DNA from: Aeromonas rivipollensis | GTDB lineage: Bacteria > Pseudomonadota > Gammaproteobacteria > Enterobacterales > Aeromonadaceae | Reading direction: 5' to 3' | Length of the DNA stretch: 64,000 nt | Assembly (NCBI RefSeq): GCF_010974825.1 | Contig: NZ_JAAILA010000007.1 | Coordinates: forward strand, 1 to 64,000 | Shown: positions 10,911 through 20,554 of the stretch, one piece after another | Numbering within the stretch: position 1 is the stretch's first letter | How the letters are laid out: the number at the start of each line of letters is the position of its first letter | Position numbers and translations under genes: made by a program | The notes under the pieces: generated by a model | What the model saw: only the letters and a program-made list of their open reading frames with translations | Told to the model about the DNA's origin: nothing | Database searches by the model: none

Positions 10911-11359
10911 AGCAACCTCAGTGCGGTGAATAAATGAACCTGCCATCGCGCAGTCAGCGGAGTATGGCCCATGCCAACTCGTCATCGCGCAGGTCTCTTG
11001 TCACTAAAATGGGGAGCCCTGGCGGTTTTTCAAGTCCGCGGCGTCAGACAACCCGGGTTCGGGAGAAATATTTAGTCGCCCAACTGTGATTGAAGTGATT
11101 GTTCTGTCAAAGTTAATCGCTCAATTGCAATATCTGTTTAATGACCACAAGATATTTGGGGTTGCCTCAAATTTAGTGATCCAAGTCTAATATCAGATAC
11201 CTCAATTGAGGTAAGATCTATCCCAGTCATTGCACAGGGGAGCCACAGGTTCCCCACTGCCCCACCCGATGTGTGGTGCTTCAGGATGAAATGTGCGTAA
11301 GGAAGTCGCGACCACTCGGTGAGGATCGTTTCCATTTATCTGATTTCTGAGGCATTACA
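10911..11359. promoter_or_regulatory. fxsA-aspA divergent intergenic region
   Basis: About 450 bases without a gene separate the divergent fxsA and aspA. The right half is AT-rich. It contains a perfect 16-base palindrome at 11198-11213 about 145 bases before the aspA start. I looked for clear CRP or FNR sites and found only weak half-site matches near 11084-11100. A 65-codon open frame on the minus strand here has no family character and was not called. Confidence 0.6.
11198..11213. promoter_or_regulatory. Perfect 16-bp palindrome upstream of aspA
   Basis: TACCTCAATTGAGGTA reads the same on both strands. Its size and position in the aspA leader suggest an operator for a dimeric regulator, but no regulator is identified. 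A related half (GCCTCAAATT) occurs about 35 bases upstream. Confidence 0.45.
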
Positions 11360-12802
11360 ATGAGCGACATCAAGAACGTCCGCATTGAAGAAGACCTGCT
11401 GGGCACCAAAGAAGTTTCCAACGATCTCTATTACGGTGTGCATACCCTGCGCGCCGTCGAGAACTTCAAGATCAGCACTCAGAAGATTTCTGACGTTCCC
11501 GAATTTGTCCGTGGCATGGTGCTGACCAAGAAGGCCGCCGCACTGGCCAACGGTGAGCTGGGCACCATACGTCCCGAAATCGCTGACAAGATCATCGAAG
11601 CCTGTGACCTGATGCTGAACACCGGCAAGTGCTTCGACCAGTTCCCGGTCGATGTCTATCAGGGCGGCGCCGGTACCTCCGTCAACATGAACACCAACGA
11701 AGTGCTGGCCAACATAGCACTCGAGTTGATGGGTCTGGAGAAGGGCCGTTACGACGTCATCAACCCCAACGATCACGTCAACAAGTGCCAGTCCACCAAC
11801 GACGCCTACCCGACCGGTTTCCGCGTGGCCGTGGTCAACAGCACCGACACCACCCTCCATGCCCTGGAAGCGCTGATCGCTGCCTTCGATGCCAAGGCTG
11901 CCGAATTCAAGAGCATCCTGAAGATGGGTCGTACCCAGCTGCAGGATGCTGTCCCCATGACCCTGGGTCAGGAGTTCCACGCCTTCGCCGTCACCCTGCG
12001 CGAAGAGATCAAGTCCATCAAGCGTTGCCAGGAGCTGCTGCTGGAAGTGAACCTGGGCGCCACCGCCATAGGTACCGGCCTGAACACCCCGCCCGAGTAC
12101 TCCGCCCTGGCCATCAAGCGCCTGGCCGAGATCACAGGTCGTGCCTATGTGCCGGCAGAGGATCTGATCGAAGCGACCTCCGACTGCGGCGCCTACGTCA
12201 TGCTGCACGGCGCCATCAAGCGTCTGGCCATGAAAATGTCCAAGATCTGTAATGACCTGCGTCTGCTCTCCTCCGGCCCGCGTACCGCGCTCAAAGAGAT
12301 CAACCTGCCGGAAATGCAGGCTGGCTCTTCCATCATGCCGGCCAAGGTCAACCCCGTCATCCCGGAAGTGGTCAACCAGTCCTGCTTCAAGGTGTTCGGT
12401 AACGATGTCACCATCACCTTCGCCGCCGAAGCCGGTCAGCTGCAGCTGAACGTCATGGAGCCGGTGATTGGTCAGGCCATGTTCGAATCCCTGAGCCTGA
12501 TGGAAAAAGCCTGCATCTCCCTGCGCGAGAAGTGCGTGGAAGGCATCACCGCCAACCCGGAAATCTGCATGAACCACGTGCTGAACTCTATCGGCATCGT
12601 GACCTACCTGAACCCCTTCATCGGTCACCACGAAGGTGACATCGTCGGCAAGATCTGTGCCCAGACCGGCAAGAACGTCCGCGAAGTCGTGCTTGAGCGC
12701 GGCCTGCTGACCGCCGAGCAACTGGACGAGATCCTCTCCATCGAGAACCTGATGAATCCGCAATACAAGGCCAAGCGTTACACCCGCGAAGCCACCGTAT
12801 AA
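11360..12802 (+). CDS. aspA: Aspartate ammonia-lyase (aspartase)
   Basis: Deaminates L-aspartate to fumarate and ammonia, feeding fumarate respiration. The 480 aa product matches E. coli AspA (478). The fumarase/aspartase signature [11 protein letters not shown] is present, as are the early TVRAVENF-like segment (HTLRAVENF) and [13 protein letters not shown]. The start ATG is preceded by CTGAGGCATTACA. dcuA follows on the same strand 128 bases later, so aspartate uptake and deamination are genetically linked, as in E. coli. Confidence 0.98.
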   Translation: MSDIKNVRIEEDLLGTKEVSNDLYYGVHTLRAVENFKISTQKISDVPEFVRGMVLTKKAAALANGELGTIRPEIADKIIEACDLMLNTGKCFDQFPVDVYQGGAGTSVNMNTNEVLANIALELMGLEKGRYDVINPNDHVNKCQSTNDAYPTGFRVAVVNSTDTTLHALEALIAAFDAKAAEFKSILKMGRTQLQDAVPMTLGQEFHAFAVTLREEIKSIKRCQELLLEVNLGATAIGTGLNTPPEYSALAIKRLAEITGRAYVPAEDLIEATSDCGAYVMLHGAIKRLAMKMSKICNDLRLLSSGPRTALKEINLPEMQAGSSIMPAKVNPVIPEVVNQSCFKVFGNDVTITFAAEAGQLQLNVMEPVIGQAMFESLSLMEKACISLREKCVEGITANPEICMNHVLNSIGIVTYLNPFIGHHEGDIVGKICAQTGKNVREVVLERGLLTAEQLDEILSIENLMNPQYKAKRYTREATV

Positions 12803-12812
12803 CCGGAATCCT

Positions 12813-12878
12813 GGGCCGGGTATATCCCGGCCCCATAGAGTCAGTTCCCGAGCGGCCTCCTGCTAGTCCCGTCGGGAA
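12813..12878 (+). promoter_or_regulatory. Two stem-loops in the aspA-dcuA spacer
   Basis: GGGCCGGG/CCCGGCCC with a TATAT loop (12813-12833) is followed by TTCCCGA/TCGGGAA (12845-12851 and 12872-12878). Neither has an adjacent T-run. They may act as partial terminators or processing sites that tune dcuA expression relative to aspA. Confidence 0.5.
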
Positions 12879-12930
12879 TTGGCTTTCTGCCTAATAAAAC
12901 CTAAAAAAACTGGAAAATGGAGTGTTCGCT

Positions 12931-14250
12931 ATGATTGGAATCGAGTTACTTGTGGTGCTCGCCGCTATCTATCTGGGGGCCCGGATAGGCAGCATCGGCA
13001 TCGGCTTTGCCGGTGGTCTGGGGGTGCTGGTACTGACCTGGGGTCTGGGCATGCCCATCCCGAGCGATCAGCTGGTTGCCTACCTCCCCTGGGACGTGAT
13101 CATGATCATCGCGTCCGTCATCTGCGCCATCGCCTGCATGCAGCTCGCTGGCGGGATGGACTACCTGGTGCACCTGGCAGAGAAGGCACTGCGCAAGAAT
13201 CCCAAGCACATCACCTTCGCCGCCCCCGTCGTCACCTACCTGATGACCATGCTGGCCGGTACCGGCCACACCGCCTTCTCCACCCTGCCGGTGATAGCAG
13301 AAGTGGCCAAGGAGCAGGGCATTCGCCCCTCCCGTCCGCTCTCCATCGCGGTCGTTGCCTCCCAGATCGCCATCACAGCCTCGCCCATCTCGGCAGCCGT
13401 GGTAGCCTTCTCCGGCATGCTGGAGCCGCTCGGTGTCGACTACCTGACCCTGCTGGCCATCTGCATCCCGTCCAGCTTCATCGCCTGTCTGCTGGGGGCC
13501 TTCGTGGCCAACATGCTGGGCAAGCCGCTGGAGCAGGATGAAGTCTACCTGGAGCGCAAGGCCAAGGGCCTGATCAAGCTGCGCGGCACCAGCAAGGTGG
13601 AGCTCAAGCCTTACGCCAAGCTCTCCGTCGGCATCTTCGTCGTCGCCATAGTGGCAGTGATGGCCTATGCCACCGCCATCTCCGGCAACGTGGGCCTGAT
13701 CGCCAGCCCGCCCATCCCCCGCGATGGCGCCATCATGGGCATCATGCTCTCCGCCGCCACCCTGATGGTGCTGTTCTGCAAGCTGGACGCCGCCCAGATC
13801 ACCAACATGCCGACCTTCAAGTCCGGTATGTCCGCCTGTATCTGCGTACTGGGTGTGGCCTGGCTCGGCAACGTCTTCGTGAAGGGCAACATGGTCGAGA
13901 TCCAGGCGTTCGCCGGCGATCTGCTGAGCCAGTACAGCTGGCTGCTGGCCGTGGTGCTGTTCTTCTCCTCCATGCTGCTCTACTCCCAGGGTGCCACCAC
14001 CAAGGCACTGATGCCGGCCGCGCTGGCACTGGGCGTCAGCCCGCTGGCGGCCATCGCCTCCTTCGCCGCCGTGAGCGCCCTGTTCGTGCTGCCGACCTAC
14101 CCGACCCTGTTGGCGGCGGTCGAGATGGACGACACCGGCTCCACCCGGATTGGCAAGGCGGTGTTCAACCACCCCTTCTTCATCCCGGGCGTGGCCACCA
14201 TCGCCATGGCAGTGGCGCTGGGCTTCTTCTTCGGCGGTCTCATCCTCTGA
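12931..14250 (+). CDS. dcuA: Anaerobic C4-dicarboxylate transporter DcuA
   Basis: Inner-membrane antiporter exchanging aspartate, fumarate and succinate. The product is 439 aa with about 10-12 hydrophobic segments from the first residues onward. Family features include DYLVHLAEKALRKNPKHI and the conserved TGHTAFSTLPVIAEVAKE loop. ATG 12931 was preferred to a GTG at 12922 because GGAG at 12919-12922 is placed correctly for it. It follows aspA and ends at a strong terminator. Confidence 0.96.
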   Translation: MIGIELLVVLAAIYLGARIGSIGIGFAGGLGVLVLTWGLGMPIPSDQLVAYLPWDVIMIIASVICAIACMQLAGGMDYLVHLAEKALRKNPKHITFAAPVVTYLMTMLAGTGHTAFSTLPVIAEVAKEQGIRPSRPLSIAVVASQIAITASPISAAVVAFSGMLEPLGVDYLTLLAICIPSSFIACLLGAFVANMLGKPLEQDEVYLERKAKGLIKLRGTSKVELKPYAKLSVGIFVVAIVAVMAYATAISGNVGLIASPPIPRDGAIMGIMLSAATLMVLFCKLDAAQITNMPTFKSGMSACICVLGVAWLGNVFVKGNMVEIQAFAGDLLSQYSWLLAVVLFFSSMLLYSQGATTKALMPAALALGVSPLAAIASFAAVSALFVLPTYPTLLAAVEMDDTGSTRIGKAVFNHPFFIPGVATIAMAVALGFFFGGLIL

Positions 14251-14269
14251 TAGCGAGCAACTCCTTGCC

Positions 14270-14296
14270 AAACGGCCCTTCGGGGCCGTTTTTTTA
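14270..14296 (+). terminator. Terminator of aspA-dcuA
   Basis: The stem AACGGCCC/GGGCCGTT with a TTCG tetraloop is followed by a T-run, 20 bases after the dcuA stop. Confidence 0.92.
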
Positions 14297-14332
14297 TATC
14301 CGGCCACCGCGAATGGCCCCCGAATGCCCATG

Positions 14333-14358
14333 AAAAAAGCCGCTCAAGGGAGCGGCTC
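14333..14358 (-). terminator. Terminator of gshA
   Basis: On the minus strand AGCCGCT and AGCGGCT pair across a short loop and run into six T. It lies just downstream of the gshA stop codon. Confidence 0.85.
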
Positions 14359-14379
14359 TCGTCATCAGGGGCAAGATCC

Positions 14380-15975
14380 TCAGCTGGTCTGCCGGGTACC
14401 GAAATAGTCGGCGAGGAAGTCATCGAAGGAGAGGCTGTCACCGCGCTCCCGCTCCCGCTGCTTGGCCAGGGAGTCACGCGCCTCACCGGCGAAGTAGGCC
14501 TCATCCCAGTACTGCAGCTCACCGCTCAGCATCTCTTCCCGGTAACGGCTCGCCAGAGCGTCGCCGAAGCAGCCGTTGTCCTGGCCGCTCTCCAGCAACT
14601 GCTTGAGCAGGCGGGCGGAGTAGGTCAGCTCGGGGTTGAGCAGCTTCTCCCTGTGCATGGCTAGGGTTTCCCGGTAACGGTTGCGGCCGCAGCAACGATC
14701 CAGCAGTTCGGCGACCTGGGCCAGCTCGTCGAACAGCTTGAGCCCGTACTCCTTGAGACCGATGGCATTGCCCTGCTCGTCTTCCAGCTCGAGGCCGGGG
14801 CGGCGCCCTTCCAGCACCACCTTGTTCTGGTTGCGACGATTGCGGGCTATCTCCTCGTCATCCAGCACGGGAGACGGGCGCAGCAGGCACCAGACCAGGA
14901 AGAGATCGAAGAAGCGGATCTGATCCACCTCTATGCCGAACGGCGTGAAGGGATTGACGTCCACGGTGCGCAGCTCTATGTATTCGATGCCGCGCTGCTC
15001 CAGCGCATCCGAGGGCTTCTCGCCGCTGCGCGGGGTGCGCTTGGGCCGGATCGGGGCGTACAGCTCGTTCTCCAGCTGCAGCACGTTGTCGTTGAGCTGG
15101 CGGTACTCGCCGTTCACCTTGACCCCTATCTTGGCAAACTCGGGATCATGGGTGTTGATGGCGCGGCGCAGGCTGCTCACGTAAGCGGGCAGGTTGTCGT
15201 GGCTGATCTTGAGCCCCGCCTGGGCGCTGTTGGTATAACCGAGATCGGACAGACGCAGGGCGGTGGCATAGGGCAGATAGAGGGTCCCCTTGCCAATCTT
15301 CTGGAACGGCAGGCTGCTCTTGCGCCCCTTGAGGAAGGAGTCGCAGATGGCCGGGGAGGCGCCGAACAGATAAGGCACCAGCCAGCCGAAGCGATAGACG
15401 TTGCGGATCAGTCCCATGTACTTGTCGGAGATGAAGCGCTGGCTGCAGCACCCCTCGCCCACCAGATCCTGCCACTCGCACCAGAAGCTGTCCGGCATGG
15501 AGAAGTTGAAGTGCACCCCGGCAATCACCTGCATCAGGCTGCCGTAGCGGTTCTTCAGGCCTTGGCGATAGAGGGTCTTCATCCGCCCTATGTTGGAGCT
15601 GCCGTACTGGGCCAGGCGGATGCTCTCCTCGTCACCGACGAAGCAGGGCATGGAGAGGGGCCAGATCCGCTCATCCCCCAGGTGATGAATGGCGTGGCGA
15701 TGGATGTCGCCAAGCTGCTCGATCAGGCTCTCGATGGAGTCGGTCGCCGGGGTGATGAACTCCAGCAGGCTCTCGGAGTAGTCGGTGGTGATGTTGGCAT
15801 GGGTCAGGGCCGACCCCAGGCCTCTGGGGTGATCGGTCTGGGCCAGGGTCCCTTCCGGGGTGATGCGCAGACATTCACGTTCGATCCCGCGCCGGATCCC
15901 CTTGAGGGCGGCCACCCGATCAGGGGTGCCCAGCGCGGTCAGCAACTCGGTGAGCGACAAGCTAGTAGTAGTCAT
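14380..15975 (-). CDS. gshA: Glutamate-cysteine ligase GshA
   Basis: Catalyses ATP-dependent formation of gamma-glutamylcysteine, the first step of glutathione synthesis. The product is 531 aa (E. coli 518). Conserved features include RRGIERECLRI near the N-terminus, TTDYSESLLEFITP, the HFNFSMP motif and YIELRTVDVNPFTPFGI. An in-frame GTG two codons upstream is an alternative start; neither has a strong ribosome binding site. It is separated from the upstream M16 peptidase by 60 bases that contain a GC-rich hairpin. Confidence 0.97.
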   Translation of the reverse strand: MTTTSLSLTELLTALGTPDRVAALKGIRRGIERECLRITPEGTLAQTDHPRGLGSALTHANITTDYSESLLEFITPATDSIESLIEQLGDIHRHAIHHLGDERIWPLSMPCFVGDEESIRLAQYGSSNIGRMKTLYRQGLKNRYGSLMQVIAGVHFNFSMPDSFWCEWQDLVGEGCCSQRFISDKYMGLIRNVYRFGWLVPYLFGASPAICDSFLKGRKSSLPFQKIGKGTLYLPYATALRLSDLGYTNSAQAGLKISHDNLPAYVSSLRRAINTHDPEFAKIGVKVNGEYRQLNDNVLQLENELYAPIRPKRTPRSGEKPSDALEQRGIEYIELRTVDVNPFTPFGIEVDQIRFFDLFLVWCLLRPSPVLDDEEIARNRRNQNKVVLEGRRPGLELEDEQGNAIGLKEYGLKLFDELAQVAELLDRCCGRNRYRETLAMHREKLLNPELTYSARLLKQLLESGQDNGCFGDALASRYREEMLSGELQYWDEAYFAGEARDSLAKQRERERGDSLSFDDFLADYFGTRQTS

Positions 15976-15993
15976 ATTCACGGCTCATGTATG

Positions 15994-16013
15994 GCCGCCC
16001 CACCTGGGGCGGC
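15994..16013. repeat. GC-rich inverted repeat between the M16 peptidase and gshA
   Basis: GCCGCCCC and GGGGCGGC pair across ACCT. On the plus strand it is followed after four bases by a long T-run, so in that direction it resembles a terminator. On the minus strand, the direction of both neighbouring genes, there is no T-run after it, so it may only attenuate read-through into gshA. Confidence 0.5.
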
Positions 16014-16035
16014 GCTCATTTTTTTGCAACGCCCC

Positions 16036-18849
16036 TCAGGGCAGTTGCAGCGGATAGATGGGAAGATGAAGCTCGCTCAAGGGTTTTTCAAGCTTTTGCT
16101 TGTCCCCCACCACCACAATCACCATGTCGGCCGGGTCGAGCCAGCGCGCCGCACTGGCTTTTAGCGTCTCAGGCGACACCGTTTTGATAAGCTGGTTCTG
16201 GGCCTGCACATAGTCCGGCTTCAGCCCATACATGATCATCTGCAGCAGGAAGCCCGCCTTCTGACCGAGGGTCTCGTAGGAGAGCGCATCCTGCTGGGAG
16301 ACGGCGCTGCGCATGTAGGCCAGCTCCACCGGGGTGGGCCCGCTCGCCCGGTAGCCATCCATCTCCTTGAGGAACTGGCGGATGGCATCTGCGGTGGCAT
16401 CGGTGCGCACGTTGGCGCCGGTGGCGAAAATGCCGGCCTCGCGGTTCGCCTGGAAGCCCGAGCTGGCACCATAGGTGTAGCCCTTGTCTTCCCGCAGGTT
16501 GAGGTTGATGCGGCTGTTGAAGTTGCCCCCCAGGTTGAAGTTCATCAGGTTGGCGACGAAGTAGTCCCCGGTGGTGTCAAACGGCATGGCACGGCGGCCG
16601 ATGCGGATCACCGACTGGGGCGCCCCCGGCTTGTCCACCAGATAGATGCCCGGCTTGGCCTGCTCCCCCTTGAGCTTGAGATCCCCCAGGGTAGGGGCAG
16701 GCCCCTGCCACTGGGTGAGGAAGCCGAGCTGCTGTTCGACCTGTTGCTGGGTCACATCCCCGGTCACCACCACCTTGGCATTGGTCGGGTTGTAGTAGGT
16801 GTGATAGAAGCGCTTAACGTCCGCCAGGGTCAGTTTCTCGACATCGGTCAGCACCCCGTCGGTCGGCTGACCGAGGCGGTTCTGCTCGCCGTAGACCAGC
16901 TCACGGAACGCCTGCCCCGCCAGCCACTCCGGCTGCTGCTCGTTCTGCTTCATGCCTTGCAGCATCTGCGCCTTGAGCCGCTCGAAGTCCGCCTCCCGCA
17001 GGCCGGGTTGCAGCAGTACCTCGCGCACCAGTGCCAGCGTCTGGGGCAGCTTGTCGGTCAGGCTGCTGATAGTGATGAGGTTGTTGTACTGGGCGGTCGA
17101 GACGCTGATGCTGGCGCCGAGCTTTTGCAGCTCGTCGCTGAGCTCGGCCTCGGAGAGGCGCGCCGTCCCCTGCCCCAGCATGGCGGCGGTGAGACTGGCC
17201 AGCCCCAACTCGCCCTTGCCCTCGGCCCGGATGCCGCCCGGCAGGGCAATCATGATGGAGACGGCCGGGATCTCGTCACTCTGGGTGCCGATGATCTCGA
17301 TGCCCTTGTCCAGCTTGCCATGCCAGATGGCCGGCACCTTGACGCTGACCGCTTCCGCCGTCTTGGGCTCCACGCTGCGATCGAAGCTATCCTTGACCGT
17401 TTGCTGGGCCAGCGGCTCCCCATGCTGGCTGTAATCCGGCAGCTCGCGCTTGGCCGGGGTGAAGTTCGGCGTGCCCGCCTGCCACTGGGTCTTGCCCTTG
17501 GGCACCACGCTCAACACCACCGAGGGCTTTTTCGCGATGAACTTGTCGTAGGCCGCCTTGACCTGCTGGGCGTTCACCTGACCTATGGCATCCAGGTTCT
17601 TGAACACATAGTTGGGATCCTGGGCCAGCACCTGACCCATGGCGAGCTGACTCACCTTGCCGGACACGCTGTCCAGCCCCCAGATGGCCGAGGCGCGATA
17701 GCTGCTGATGGCCTTCTCCAGATCCTCTGGCTTGATGCCGCGACCGGCAAACTCGCCGATCACCTTGTCCACTTCCCCCTTGAGGGTCTTGAGGCTGCCA
17801 TCCACCGCCGGGTTCGGATAGGCGTAGACCGCCAGGGTACAGGCCAGCTCCTCGCAGGAGTGGGAGGCCCCCACCTCGATGGCCTTGCCGGTCTTGACCA
17901 GGGACTGATAGAGCATGGAGCTGGCGGAGCCGCCGAGCACGTCGGCAAAGATGTCCAGCGCCGGCTCCTGGGGGTCGCCGAGGGAGACGGTCGGATAGCT
18001 GATGTAGAGCAGCGGCAGGTGCACCTTGTCTTCCAGCGTCACATAGCGGGTCTCGGGCAGGGTCGCAGGCTCCGGCGTCGGCTCGGCCACCTCGGGGCCA
18101 CGGGGGATGGGGCCGAAGTACTGCTCAATCCAGGCCAGCGCCTGCTTGGTGTCGAAATCGCCGCCCAGGGTGAGGGTGGCGTTGTTCGGACCATACCAGC
18201 GCAGGAAGAACTGCTTGAGGTCGTTCACATCGACCCTGTCCAGATCCTCCACATAGCCGATGGGCTGCCAGGAGTAGGGATGGGTGCGTGGATAGAGCGC
18301 CTCCCCCACCTTCTCGCTCAGCAGGCCGTAGGGCTGGTTGTCGATGCGCTGGGCCCGCTCGTTCTTGACGGTGGCGCGCTGGATCTCGAACTTCTTCTGG
18401 CTCACCGCATCGAGCAGGAAGCCCATGCGATCCGCCTCCAACCAGAGCACCTTCTCCAGCTGGTTGGCCGGTACCGTCTCGAAATAGTTGGTCCTGTCCT
18501 TGTTGGTGGTGCCGTTCATCTCGCCACCGGCCTCGTTGATGATCCGCATGTGCTCCTGATCGCCAACGTGCTTGGAGCCCTGGAACATCATGTGCTCGAA
18601 GAAGTGGGCAAACCCCGACTTGCCGACCGTTTCGCGGGAGGATCCCACGTGATAGGTGACATCCAGGTGCACCAGAGGGTCAGACTTGTCCGGCGCCAGG
18701 ATCACGGTCAGGCCGTTGTCCAGCTTGTACATCTGATAGGGAATGCCGAGCTTGCCTTCCTGCTTGACCTGCTCGGACACCAGGGTGGGCGCTGCCAGTG
18801 CGGGCAGGGAAAATCCCAGGAGAATGCTTAATGGAATGAGTTTGTTCAC
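16036..18849 (-). CDS. Periplasmic M16 family zinc metallopeptidase
   Basis: A 937 aa secreted pitrilysin-type peptidase. A signal peptide (MNKLIPLSILLGFSLPALA) precedes two M16 halves. The first half carries the inverted zinc motif HFFEH (His82, Glu85, His86) with downstream glutamates. The second half, from about residue 500, lacks HxxEH, as is usual for the inactive lobe. It resembles the PqqL/YhjJ-like group, but the exact orthologue and substrate are not established. It is upstream of gshA and 27 bases downstream of the yqaA-like gene on the same strand. Confidence 0.92.
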   Translation of the reverse strand: MNKLIPLSILLGFSLPALAAPTLVSEQVKQEGKLGIPYQMYKLDNGLTVILAPDKSDPLVHLDVTYHVGSSRETVGKSGFAHFFEHMMFQGSKHVGDQEHMRIINEAGGEMNGTTNKDRTNYFETVPANQLEKVLWLEADRMGFLLDAVSQKKFEIQRATVKNERAQRIDNQPYGLLSEKVGEALYPRTHPYSWQPIGYVEDLDRVDVNDLKQFFLRWYGPNNATLTLGGDFDTKQALAWIEQYFGPIPRGPEVAEPTPEPATLPETRYVTLEDKVHLPLLYISYPTVSLGDPQEPALDIFADVLGGSASSMLYQSLVKTGKAIEVGASHSCEELACTLAVYAYPNPAVDGSLKTLKGEVDKVIGEFAGRGIKPEDLEKAISSYRASAIWGLDSVSGKVSQLAMGQVLAQDPNYVFKNLDAIGQVNAQQVKAAYDKFIAKKPSVVLSVVPKGKTQWQAGTPNFTPAKRELPDYSQHGEPLAQQTVKDSFDRSVEPKTAEAVSVKVPAIWHGKLDKGIEIIGTQSDEIPAVSIMIALPGGIRAEGKGELGLASLTAAMLGQGTARLSEAELSDELQKLGASISVSTAQYNNLITISSLTDKLPQTLALVREVLLQPGLREADFERLKAQMLQGMKQNEQQPEWLAGQAFRELVYGEQNRLGQPTDGVLTDVEKLTLADVKRFYHTYYNPTNAKVVVTGDVTQQQVEQQLGFLTQWQGPAPTLGDLKLKGEQAKPGIYLVDKPGAPQSVIRIGRRAMPFDTTGDYFVANLMNFNLGGNFNSRINLNLREDKGYTYGASSGFQANREAGIFATGANVRTDATADAIRQFLKEMDGYRASGPTPVELAYMRSAVSQQDALSYETLGQKAGFLLQMIMYGLKPDYVQAQNQLIKTVSPETLKASAARWLDPADMVIVVVGDKQKLEKPLSELHLPIYPLQLP

Positions 18850-18876
18850 GGTTACCTCGTGAGTGACAAAAATGGG

Positions 18877-19314
18877 CTAGAAGATCTGGCTGGCCAGCAG
18901 AAACACCAGGGCATAACGAAACAATTTGCCGAGCCCGATCAGGATGAGAGAGCGCCAGAAGGAGAAGCGAAGCCAACCGGCCAGCAGGCAGAGGCCATCG
19001 CCGATCACCGGCGTCCAGGCGAGCAGCAGGCACCAGTGACCATGTTGTTTGAGCCAGGTGAGCGCCTTTTGTTCCCCACGGCCTTGAAAATCTTCCGGTT
19101 TTTTCTTCGATGTGGCGAGTCGGCCGAGCCACCAGGTGGTCATGGAGCCGAGGGTGTTGCCCAGCGTCGCCCAGAGCAGCAGACTGGCCATGCTCCACTC
19201 TCCCCGGGTGGCCATGGCCCCCAGCAGCACTTCCGAGCTGCCGGGCAGCAGGGTGGCCGAGGTGAAGGCGCTCAGAAACAGCCAGCCCAGCCCCATCTCG
19301 GCAATGTCGTTCAT
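18877..19314 (-). CDS. yqaA: YqaA/DedA-like inner-membrane protein
   Basis: A 145 aa membrane protein resembling E. coli YqaA (142 aa) of the SNARE-associated/DedA superfamily. The N-terminus MNDIAEMGLGWLFLSAF, the FTSATLLPGSSEVLLG loop and GNTLGSMTTWWLGR are characteristic, and TPVIGDGLCLLAGWLR is the conserved second motif. The ATG at 19314 overlaps the stop of the upstream dehydrogenase gene as ATGA, which implies translational coupling. Frames extending further upstream read through coding sequence of that gene. Function is probably membrane lipid handling by analogy to DedA proteins. Confidence 0.88.
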   Translation of the reverse strand: MNDIAEMGLGWLFLSAFTSATLLPGSSEVLLGAMATRGEWSMASLLLWATLGNTLGSMTTWWLGRLATSKKKPEDFQGRGEQKALTWLKQHGHWCLLLAWTPVIGDGLCLLAGWLRFSFWRSLILIGLGKLFRYALVFLLASQIF

Positions 19315-20285
19315 CCGGGCTGGCCGTCGGCGGCAGGCATGCGCAGCAGCAGCTTGCCCCGCACATGGCCGCCCTCGATGGCCTGATGGGCCAGCGCCCC
19401 TTCCCACAGCGGGTACTCGCCGGAGATGGTGATATGCACATCCCCCTGACGCAGCAGCATCAGCACCTGGGTCAGCTGCTTGCTGTCGGGATGCACCAGC
19501 ATGCCGAGCACCTCTATGCCCGCCTCGGCCCCCGCCTCCTTGATCTGCTGGGCCGTGATGGTGGGCACAGTCACCAGGCGGCCACCCGGTTTGACGCAGG
19601 CCAGCGCCGCCTTGCCGCTCTCGCCGCCCACCAGATCCAGCACCAGATCCACCGGGCCGCCAGCCACCACCTGTGAAGGCCAGTCGGCGTCGTGGTAATC
19701 CACCATCTGGCTGGCCCCGAGCCCGTGCAGGAAGCTGTGGTTGTCAGGCCCTGCCGTGACCACCACCTGGGTCCCGTAGGCTGCGGCAAACTGCACCGCC
19801 AGATGGCCCACACCACCGGCACCGGCCAGGATCAGCACCCGCTGACCGCCCTTGAGGGCTCCGTGCTCGAACAGTCCCTGCCAGGCGGTGAGCCCCGCCA
19901 GCGGCAGTGCCGCCCCCTGCTTGAGGCTGACCCCGTCGAGCTTGACCAGCTCGTCTTCGCGCGCCACCACAGATTCTGCATAGCCACCGGCCGTCAGGGG
20001 AAAGCCCACCATGCCGCACACCTTATCCCCTTCCACCAGGGTGGTGACATTGGGACCGACCTTCTCCACCACGCCGGAAACGTCATAGCCCGGGGTCCAG
20101 GGCAGCTTGTCCTTGTTCTGGGCCGCCGCCCAGCCAAGGCCGGCCCGGGTCTTGGCATCTATGGGGTTGACCCCCGCAAAGCAGATGCGCACCCGCACTT
20201 CCCCCTCTGCGGGCACCTTGTCTAGGGAGGGGTTGAGCCGAAGTACCGAGGGGTCGCCGAATGCGGTAATCTGTAGCTGCGTCAT
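19311..20285 (-). CDS. NADPH:quinone reductase-like (zinc-less MDR) dehydrogenase
   Basis: A 324 aa medium-chain dehydrogenase/reductase. The N-terminal GroES-like domain has FAGVNPIDAKTR and PGYDVSGVV. The Rossmann domain has the nucleotide-binding loop AGAGGVGHLAV. The cysteine cluster that binds structural zinc in alcohol dehydrogenases is absent, which places it with quinone oxidoreductase-type enzymes. The start at 20285 (MTQLQITAFG) was preferred to an ATG four codons upstream because AGGATGG is correctly spaced. The substrate is unknown. Confidence 0.88.
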   Translation of the reverse strand: MTQLQITAFGDPSVLRLNPSLDKVPAEGEVRVRICFAGVNPIDAKTRAGLGWAAAQNKDKLPWTPGYDVSGVVEKVGPNVTTLVEGDKVCGMVGFPLTAGGYAESVVAREDELVKLDGVSLKQGAALPLAGLTAWQGLFEHGALKGGQRVLILAGAGGVGHLAVQFAAAYGTQVVVTAGPDNHSFLHGLGASQMVDYHDADWPSQVVAGGPVDLVLDLVGGESGKAALACVKPGGRLVTVPTITAQQIKEAGAEAGIEVLGMLVHPDSKQLTQVLMLLRQGDVHITISGEYPLWEGALAHQAIEGGHVRGKLLLRMPAADGQPG

Positions 20286-20341
20286 TGCACAATCCATCCT
20301 GTTGATTGATCAAGGATCAACAGAATAACAGCGAGGACACC

Positions 20342-20509
20342 ATGGCTCGAATGTTTCTTATTCCTCTGTTACTGGCCCTGGGGTGGTGGGCGTTTCTGCT
20401 CTACTTCCGCATCCCGCTCAAGCAGGGGGCCAAGGGGTTTTACTGGATCATCGGCATAGGTGGGGGGCTCGCCGCCTTCTTCAGCCTGATGATGGTGCTC
20501 ACCCACTGA
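20342..20509 (+). CDS. Small two-helix membrane protein, unknown function
   Basis: A 55 aa protein with two hydrophobic segments (about residues 4-20 and 30-53) separated by the basic loop RIPLKQGAKG. GCGAGG provides a ribosome binding site before the ATG at 20342. It is divergent from the dehydrogenase gene with only 56 bases between starts. I do not recognise a family. Confidence 0.7.
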   Translation: MARMFLIPLLLALGWWAFLLYFRIPLKQGAKGFYWIIGIGGGLAAFFSLMMVLTH

Positions 20510-20524
20510 CGCCGCCTGCGGCAA

Positions 20525-20548
20525 CAAAAAGGCCACCCTGAGGTGGCC
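20525..20548 (-). terminator. Terminator of the membrane/winged-helix gene
   Basis: On the minus strand GGCCACC/GGTGGCC with a TCAG loop is followed by five T. It lies directly after the 332-codon gene. Confidence 0.85.
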
Positions 20549-20554
20549 CGGATC

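Noticed and set aside
11084..11100. CRP-like site in the aspA leader (TGTGA followed by TTGAAG).
   Set aside because: Only the left half matches. The right half reads TGATT instead of TCACA.
11138..11335. A 65-codon minus-strand frame in the aspA leader.
   Set aside because: No ribosome binding site, no recognisable pattern, and it lies over the probable aspA control region.
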